A stretch of 34,095 nt of DNA, taken from Chitinophagaceae bacterium UBA4411 (GTDB lineage: Bacteria > Bacteroidota > Bacteroidia > Chitinophagales > Chitinophagaceae). This document shows positions 30,453 to 34,095 of this stretch, one piece after another (the stretch's first letter is position 1; each line of letters begins with the position of its first letter). The notes under the pieces were generated by a model that searched no databases, was not told the origin of the DNA, and worked only from the letters and a program-made list of their open reading frames with translations. The stretch covers positions 4,627 through 38,721 of the forward strand of contig DGQP01000005.1 in the NCBI GenBank assembly GCA_002400415.1. The letters run 5' to 3'. Position numbers and translations under genes: made by a program.

Positions 30453-32114
30453 TTAGAAAGGGCTATCCGGCACCCAAAATCGGCCCTCGTCCAATTTGAT
30501 TCGCTGCTCAGTTTTCATAGCCTGCAAAAGGTTTTTTATTTTATGTTTTTTCTGCTCCTCGGTTAGTACTCCGGGCAATTTGCTTTTCAGCACTTTTTCC
30601 AGGTCTGCCCTTTTTGCTTTCCCGAATTTTTTTAAATACTCGTCAATTAATTTTTTATAATAATCATCATCAATACCTTTTGACAATATATAGTCTGCTT
30701 TCTGTTCCGTTTTTTCAGCTACTGAAACCGAGATATGAAAATTTGGTTTTCGTCCTTCAATCAGGTTCTTTGCTTTTAACTGGCGAACCTCGGCATCTGT
30801 TAGCTCTTTTTTCTTTTGAACCTTATCCAACAGAATGATTTCATCCAAACTCAGTTCCGGGTTACGAACCAGCACACGGGCATAATCCATGTCTAATACT
30901 TTACCCGTAAGGGTTAGTTTCACTTTGTTTCCTGAGAAATCATAATCAGGCATAGGGAAAAATCTTTCCCGCTGCACCCTGAACATTCTTTTGATACCAC
31001 TGCCAATAGAATCAATCATGTTGAATGATTCCATTGTTTTAGCCAATAACGTATTGCGGTAAAAAGAAGGCGGTTCTTCACTTTCTATTACTTCCTTAAT
31101 GCTTCCGGGCAGGAAAGAGCCTGGATTGGTAAAAGAAATATAGCCGTCCTCATTTTCAGCTACTGATATACGGCCACCCAATGTATAGTCCATGTGAGCA
31201 ATACAATTACTCAATGCCTCTTTTACATTCTGTGGGTCGTACTGGTCCACTTCATCAGGAAATAAAGTTCCATCCATCAGGTATCGGTATTTAAGGTTGC
31301 GGATTTTAGCAAACACTTCATCTACTGCCAAAATATACGGTGGGTCAAAATGCTGGTAATCCCTTTCTACTTTTTCCTTGTTATACAATACCCAGCTTAT
31401 TTGGGGCTGTAAAGGGCTAAGCTGTGCAACTGCTTCCGGCTTACCCAGCAGCAAAACAGCAGTACGGGTAAGCTGCCCGTTTACCAACAGCTTTGTTTTG
31501 GTAAGAAAAGTGCTGTTATCCCAGCCTTCCACCTCAGCGGCAATACGGGGATTTTTTACTTTGTAATTATATTTTGCTTTTGCAATAGCATCATCATCTA
31601 ATTGAACTATGGTAGCCGGGCAGGTAACTGCACTCCAGTCGCTGATTGCAGATTGCCTTCTTATTCTTTCTATTTCTTCAAGATTTAAGGGAGAAAGCTC
31701 TTCGCCATCACGGCCATAGTAATGCCCTTCAAAACTTACGGGGAAGCCCGGCGGTGCAGCAGGTATTTGCAACATTACAACCCTGCCTTCTGGCAGGTTG
31801 AGTTCGTATATTTCAATAAACGTAATGCGGTTTGTTGTTTTATTTGCTATCTCACCTTTTAAACTATCAAGGTAGGGCCTGTTACCATTGCGGAACAGTG
31901 AGCCTACAATATTTCTGTGGTTATTCTCTACTCCAAATACCAGCCAGGCTTCCTGCTTACCTTTAAGATTGGCTTCATTGCACAATGCAGAAAAGTATTT
32001 ACCAAGTTTGGTAAAATCAAAACCGTTCTTTGCTTCTTTAAATTCCATCACTTCTGTTTCGGCGGGCAGCGAACGCAGTTCGGTTAATTTTTGTATGAGT
32101 TGTGCTTCGGTCAT
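30453..32114 (-). CDS. AlbA_2 / GHKL-like / winged-helix protein (Schlafen-AlbA family regulator)
   Basis: The 553-residue protein has three parts. An AlbA_2 (divergent AAA_4, Schlafen-like) domain spans about 18-150, with VMEFKEAKNGFDFTKLGKYF and FPVSFEGHYYGRDGEELSPL. A GHKL-like ATPase C-terminal domain (HATPase_c_4) spans about 295-400, with NVKEALSNCIAHMDY, then ISFTNPGSFLPG and SIGSGIKRMF. Helical, winged-helix-like segments follow (about 425-553), with KKELTDAEVRQLKAKNLIEG. Proteins of this build are called putative transcriptional regulators or RecG-like and are often found inside type I restriction loci; some AlbA_2 domains bind nucleic acid. Its stop adjoins the first repeat unit of the phased array. 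It lies 21 bases after the TOPRIM-like gene. Whether it regulates hsdR or acts in defence is unknown. Confidence 0.85.
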   Translation of the reverse strand: MTEAQLIQKLTELRSLPAETEVMEFKEAKNGFDFTKLGKYFSALCNEANLKGKQEAWLVFGVENNHRNIVGSLFRNGNRPYLDSLKGEIANKTTNRITFIEIYELNLPEGRVVMLQIPAAPPGFPVSFEGHYYGRDGEELSPLNLEEIERIRRQSAISDWSAVTCPATIVQLDDDAIAKAKYNYKVKNPRIAAEVEGWDNSTFLTKTKLLVNGQLTRTAVLLLGKPEAVAQLSPLQPQISWVLYNKEKVERDYQHFDPPYILAVDEVFAKIRNLKYRYLMDGTLFPDEVDQYDPQNVKEALSNCIAHMDYTLGGRISVAENEDGYISFTNPGSFLPGSIKEVIESEEPPSFYRNTLLAKTMESFNMIDSIGSGIKRMFRVQRERFFPMPDYDFSGNKVKLTLTGKVLDMDYARVLVRNPELSLDEIILLDKVQKKKELTDAEVRQLKAKNLIEGRKPNFHISVSVAEKTEQKADYILSKGIDDDYYKKLIDEYLKKFGKAKRADLEKVLKSKLPGVLTEEQKKHKIKNLLQAMKTEQRIKLDEGRFWVPDSPF

Positions 32115-32135
32115 TAATATTTATCAATTCTTTTT

Positions 32136-33041
32136 CTATGTATTATTGATTACATTGTTTATGAAAGTGATTATTTCCTGGCATTTTGCATTGCCTTGAA
32201 TCTTTGCAAGTGTTAAGTAATCTGTATCGCTTATACAAGTTGTATTTGACTTGCCGGACTTTTGCAATTGACCTACTACACCTAATATTGATTTTTTTTC
32301 ATCATAACGGTATTTGTCTCCTGCTCTGATACTTCTTACCTCTGTAGTAACATTTGCTGCTGTACTCAATTTTAAAGGAAATAATCTTGGGTCTGAAAAA
32401 TGGGTATTCAGGTAACCTAATGCTTCATCAAAAATTACATCATTGCCATCCTTCATTAAAGGAACAAGTATATCTTCCAGTTTCCCTGTAGTATTGTCCG
32501 CTCCGGTAAAAATGCAGCAACCAAGCTTTATTCCTTCATGTGAGGAATAGGTAGTATTGGCGGTGAAAATATCTGCCTGGATGCTTGTTATAACTTCCCT
32601 AACTTCTGCATTTACCTGTGCCAAACGGGCAGGAATACCTTGTGCATCTGCATCAAAAAAGTATAAAACAGAAAGCTCAGTATCATCGGGGATTCTTCCT
32701 TTTTTGATTTCGCCTTCCTGTCGTACTGTTACAGGAAGGCTTTTTAAAATGGATTGCCTGGCTGCTCTTTTTCCATCTCCTCCCATCGAATAGAGAAAAA
32801 CATAAGCATCGCCTTTTTGAAGTGTATGAGTGGGTAAAAATCCTTTCCTCACTTCCTGAAGGTTCAGTTCCTCAACATCTGTTTTCACAACCTCCTGTGC
32901 CATTAAAGTGTCCATAGGCTGTGGAAACTGGTTTATTTTTAAATGCTCATTACTTACAAAGCCATTGCTTTTAAGAATTTTGCAAATGAAGGAAACATCA
33001 TGCGGCCCTTCACAAAGTGCTATTGTTATTTGTGTGGGCAT
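32136..33041 (-). CDS. TOPRIM-like protein paired with an ATPase (DUF3226/DUF4435-like)
   Basis: The 301-residue protein begins with ITIALCEGPHDVSFICKIL, the first TOPRIM motif with E11 and D15. It continues to LSVLYFFDADAQG with D130 and D132, the TOPRIM D-x-D, and GKLEDIL with E189-D190 as a possible third metal site. These are the residues by which OLD-family and related nucleases bind metal. The insert between motifs one and two is long (about 115 residues). The rest has no recognised domain. Its ATG is one base after the ATPase stop, so the two proteins are probably made together and act together. A PARIS AriB, DUF3226 or other OLD-like assignment is possible but cannot be decided by eye. 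Confidence 0.7.
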   Translation of the reverse strand: MPTQITIALCEGPHDVSFICKILKSNGFVSNEHLKINQFPQPMDTLMAQEVVKTDVEELNLQEVRKGFLPTHTLQKGDAYVFLYSMGGDGKRAARQSILKSLPVTVRQEGEIKKGRIPDDTELSVLYFFDADAQGIPARLAQVNAEVREVITSIQADIFTANTTYSSHEGIKLGCCIFTGADNTTGKLEDILVPLMKDGNDVIFDEALGYLNTHFSDPRLFPLKLSTAANVTTEVRSIRAGDKYRYDEKKSILGVVGQLQKSGKSNTTCISDTDYLTLAKIQGNAKCQEIITFINNVINNT

Positions 33042-33042
33042 A

Positions 33043-34095
33043 TTACCTGATGTCTATGTTTATTGTTTCAACTAATTGTTTCAATTTATTTCCCAAAAGA
33101 AAGTTGCACTCAATTTTACCTTCCTCATTTTCTTCTAACGCATAAGCAGTGAGTTCATCATCAGAATATTCATTTTCCACAAATGCATCTATACACTCCT
33201 TACTATGTGTTGAAAGAAACACCTGCACATTAAATTCTTTGGCTATTGTTTGAATAAACTCTGTAAATTTTATCAAAAGGCTTTTGTGCAATGCACTGTC
33301 TATTTCGTCAATACACAATATACCATTCCGGCAATACCCCAACAGTAAGGCAATTTCAAATACCCGTTGCATACCTTCCCCATACTTGGTAATGTCTATT
33401 GCTTTATCAATACTTGATGTAGTAACCTTAAACCGGTTTTCTCCTTCATCATTTACCAAATCAATCTTTTCAATTGTTTCATCAAGATGTTGTCTTATAA
33501 AATCAATTACCCGGTCGAAGTACCTGTTTTCAATGGCGAGTTTGTGAGCTGTGTGCAATAGTTTTTCATTATACCGGTAAGGACTTGTAAATGCAGAAGG
33601 GCAAAGAATCTGTGCCCGGGTGTATCTATAATCCGGCTCCCTGTTCGCAAATAGATGAATGCTACTGTTCAGCATGGTGTTGCTTACAAATGATTCAGAC
33701 ACCAATGTATCCAGGTAGCCATTACGGTCAATATTTTCTTCGGTTGTTTCTTTTTCAATCTGCAAGCCTGCTTCACTGTTGTTGAAAACAGCTTTTATAT
33801 CAATGGCAGAAATAAAATTTTTATCTACCCATTTGGAATGAAAGTCACTTAAAAATTTGCCCCGGTATTTTTCCAAATCAAGATAAGCCTGTAAATCATT
33901 TAAATGAGCAATTAAATAAAAGGATTCCAGTATAGTGGTCTTCCCTTTATTATTGCCTCCGGCAAATATGTTTACCCTGCTGATATTCTTAATTTCCATA
34001 TCCTGCAACTTGCGGTAACGACCGATAAATGCAGAAGTGAAATGGCTAGTTATTTCAGTAAAGAATAGCGGGGCTTGTTTTTCTGAGGTAAAGAT
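33043..34095 (-). CDS. AAA/ABC-type ATPase (AAA_15/AAA_21, OLD-like), 5' end outside window
   Basis: The frame is open to the window edge, so the gene continues beyond it; the TTG at 34008 is not a real start, because the 29 codons upstream encode a normal N-terminal strand (SAFIGRYRKLQDMEIKNISR). Of the 350 visible residues, numbered from the edge, the Walker A GGNNKGKTT is at 46-54, the signature-like YGEGMQR at 238-244, Walker B LCIDEID at 260-266 and the H-switch LSTHS at 294-298. This is the compact OLD/AAA_15 type of ATPase used as sensor or motor in defence systems such as Gabija, retrons and PARIS. Its partner, one base downstream, is a TOPRIM-like protein. Confidence 0.85.
   Translation of the reverse strand: MFTSEKQAPLFFTEITSHFTSAFIGRYRKLQDMEIKNISRVNIFAGGNNKGKTTILESFYLIAHLNDLQAYLDLEKYRGKFLSDFHSKWVDKNFISAIDIKAVFNNSEAGLQIEKETTEENIDRNGYLDTLVSESFVSNTMLNSSIHLFANREPDYRYTRAQILCPSAFTSPYRYNEKLLHTAHKLAIENRYFDRVIDFIRQHLDETIEKIDLVNDEGENRFKVTTSSIDKAIDITKYGEGMQRVFEIALLLGYCRNGILCIDEIDSALHKSLLIKFTEFIQTIAKEFNVQVFLSTHSKECIDAFVENEYSDDELTAYALEENEEGKIECNFLLGNKLKQLVETINIDIR

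Noticed and set aside
33043..34008. TTG at 34008 as start of the ATPase gene
   Set aside because: The frame stays open to the window edge and the upstream codons encode a normal N-terminal strand of this ATPase family, so the gene is cut by the window.
32136..34095. Firm assignment of the ATPase-TOPRIM pair to PARIS
   Set aside because: The TOPRIM residues fit several families and the ATPase is incomplete, so the name cannot be supported without a profile search.

Overview
The window is chromosomal DNA from a member of the phylum Bacteroidota, most likely the Chitinophagaceae (order Chitinophagales). The evidence is a SusC/SusD/SusE/SusF polysaccharide-utilisation locus, lipoproteins with the motif SC or AC followed by N/Q/S/K, start codons preceded by A-rich stretches instead of Shine-Dalgarno sites, and several promoters of the Bacteroidota type TAnnTTTG. 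The genus assignment is inference. No tRNA, rRNA, CRISPR array, insertion sequence or prophage gene was seen.

Region 1 (1-12489, + strand) is a galactan utilisation locus. It holds the end of a SusC transporter, SusD, SusE-like and SusF-like surface glycan-binding lipoproteins, a hairpin terminator, a GH53 endo-beta-1,4-galactanase lipoprotein, a 1139-residue fusion of a GH2 beta-galactosidase to a second GH53 domain, galactokinase, and a vSGLT-like Na+/galactose symporter. The set takes pectic beta-1,4-galactan (type I arabinogalactan) from surface cleavage through periplasmic release of galactose to uptake and phosphorylation. GalT and GalE are not in the window.

Region 2 (12501-19958) is mostly housekeeping. 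It has an HD-domain hydrolase, a cold-shock/S1-like protein, two metallo-beta-lactamase-fold proteins (one WalJ/YycJ-like), a HigBA toxin-antitoxin pair, and the ribosomal operon rplM-rpsI-rpsB-tsf. The ribosomal operon has a structured leader, an Arg/Gly-rich S2 tail, and a structured rpsB-tsf spacer with an 8-bp tandem repeat.

Region 3 (19972-27287, - strand) encodes a VOC-fold protein, a 56-residue cysteine-containing exported peptide overlapping it, two c-type cytochromes, an outer-membrane barrel, a DUF1772-like membrane protein, two unrecognised secreted proteins, an OmpA-family protein and an aldo/keto reductase. Five of these genes share an AAACCTTA-type element just before the start codon.

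Region 4 (27358-34095, - strand) is more AT-rich and looks like a defence island that runs off the right edge. In transcription order it has an AAA/ABC-type ATPase (5' end outside the window), a TOPRIM-like protein one base downstream, an AlbA_2/GHKL/winged-helix protein, and a type I restriction HsdR. No HsdM or HsdS is visible. Between the AlbA_2 gene and hsdR lie five exact copies of CGTCTAA whose spacings are all multiples of 11 bp. This helically phased array, together with the ATPase-TOPRIM pair, is the best candidate in the window for an undescribed regulatory or defence arrangement.
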